A DNA stretch of 5,030 bases from Dehalococcoidales bacterium (lineage in GTDB: Bacteria > Chloroflexota > Dehalococcoidia > Dehalococcoidales > UBA5760). Each line of letters begins with the position of its first letter. The stretch's first letter is position 1. The stretch spans positions 1-5,030 of the forward strand of contig JAFGFP010000130.1 in NCBI GenBank assembly GCA_016931015.1, read 5' to 3'. The notes under the pieces were generated by a model. The model saw only the letters and a program-made list of their open reading frames with translations, searched no databases and was not told the DNA's origin. Positions 4,682-5,030 of this stretch are shown here, piece by piece. Position numbers and translations under genes: made by a program.

Positions 4682-5030
4682 CTAATTATTACGACTTCGC
4701 CGGTTTCGATAGGGACCTGACCGCCGTGATTGGCGTGAGGGTAGCGGGGTCGCTGTCTCCTTAGATACATCATAGTCGAAGCTGGGCAATCGGCGGCGTT
4801 CCAGCTTAGCGCTGAGAAGCTGCTCAAGAGCCCGCACCATAGCGGTATCTTCGCCGGTCACGAAGGTGAAGGCATCGCCGGTCTTGCCGATTCGACCCGT
4901 ACGGCCGATGCGGTGAGTGTAGGCATCCGTGGTATCGGGCATGTCGTAGTTAACAACGTGCGAAATACGCAGCACATCAATGCCGCGAGCGGCGATGTCC
5001 GTGGCCACCAGCATCTTTATCGAGCCGGAG
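4682..5030 (-). CDS. DEAD-box RNA helicase, C-terminal part (partial, N-terminus beyond right edge)
   Basis: About 116 C-terminal residues of an ATP-dependent RNA helicase. The second RecA-like domain is recognised by motif V, LVATDIAARGID, near the window edge, then VVNYDMPDTTDAYTHRIGRT and motif VI, HRIGRTGR. Motif VI carries the arginine residues that contact ATP. After the domain comes a short basic, Arg/Ser/Asn-rich tail of about 25-30 residues ending RRSRNN, typical of RhlE- and CsdA-like bacterial helicases that use such tails for RNA contact. The ATG at 5014 is internal, because the frame remains open to the edge with SGSIK, the usual segment before motif V. The start and motifs Q, I (Walker A), DEAD and SAT therefore lie outside. 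The gene converges with the YchF-type gene and is GC-rich again (63% in the sample 4861-4920). Family is certain; the RhlE subgroup is likely but not proven. Confidence 0.93.
   Translation of the reverse strand, partial: SGSIKMLVATDIAARGIDVLRISHVVNYDMPDTTDAYTHRIGRTGRIGKTGDAFTFVTGEDTAMVRALEQLLSAKLERRRLPSFDYDVSKETATPLPSRQSRRSGPYRNRRSRNN

Overview
The window is a bacterial chromosomal or metagenomic segment with five protein genes, two of them cut by the window edges, and one tRNA-like locus. The left part (1-2895) and the right edge (4682-5030) are GC-rich: hand-counted 60-base samples at 121-180 and 4861-4920 give 62-63% GC. The part between is visibly poorer in G and C: samples at 3361, 3541, 3781 and 4621 give about 35-50%. 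The NuoE/NuoF-type proteins point to an anaerobe that couples NAD(P)H to a hydrogenase, a formate dehydrogenase or a similar enzyme. A Dehalococcoidia/Chloroflexota or deltaproteobacterial-type genome would fit, but this is only an impression from family resemblance.

Layout. On the minus strand, reading leftward from about 1914, a two-gene unit encodes a NuoE-type [2Fe-2S] protein and, 14 bases later, a NuoF/HydB/HndC-type flavoprotein that runs off the left edge. A strong sigma-70-type promoter (TTTACA, 17 bp, TATAAT) precedes them. Its -10 box lies in a perfectly symmetric ATTATAAT, so divergent transcription toward the plus-strand HAD phosphatase gene (2074-2895, TTG start) is possible. 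A tRNA-Val(CAC)-like gene follows at 2986. Its acceptor 5' strand, D arm and anticodon arm are good, but no matching T arm or acceptor 3' strand follows.

From 3058 to 3525 there is no convincing gene, but there are several short repeats and inverted repeats. Close to the next gene they form a chain of segments that could pair in alternative ways and reach the ribosome binding site. That gene (3526-4608) encodes a divergent YchF/OLA1-type P-loop NTPase with the usual C-terminal TGS domain but altered G1, G2-region and G4 sequences. A 73-base convergent spacer separates it from the C-terminal end of a DEAD-box RNA helicase on the minus strand (4682-5030), which enters from the right edge.

The genes do not form one pathway: a redox operon, a housekeeping-type phosphatase, a tRNA locus and two translation/RNA-associated proteins lie side by side. 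I do not see a clear new defence or mobile system. The observations most worth following are the broken tRNA at the start of a low-GC stretch, the divergent YchF paralogue with its structured leader, and the symmetric divergent promoter.
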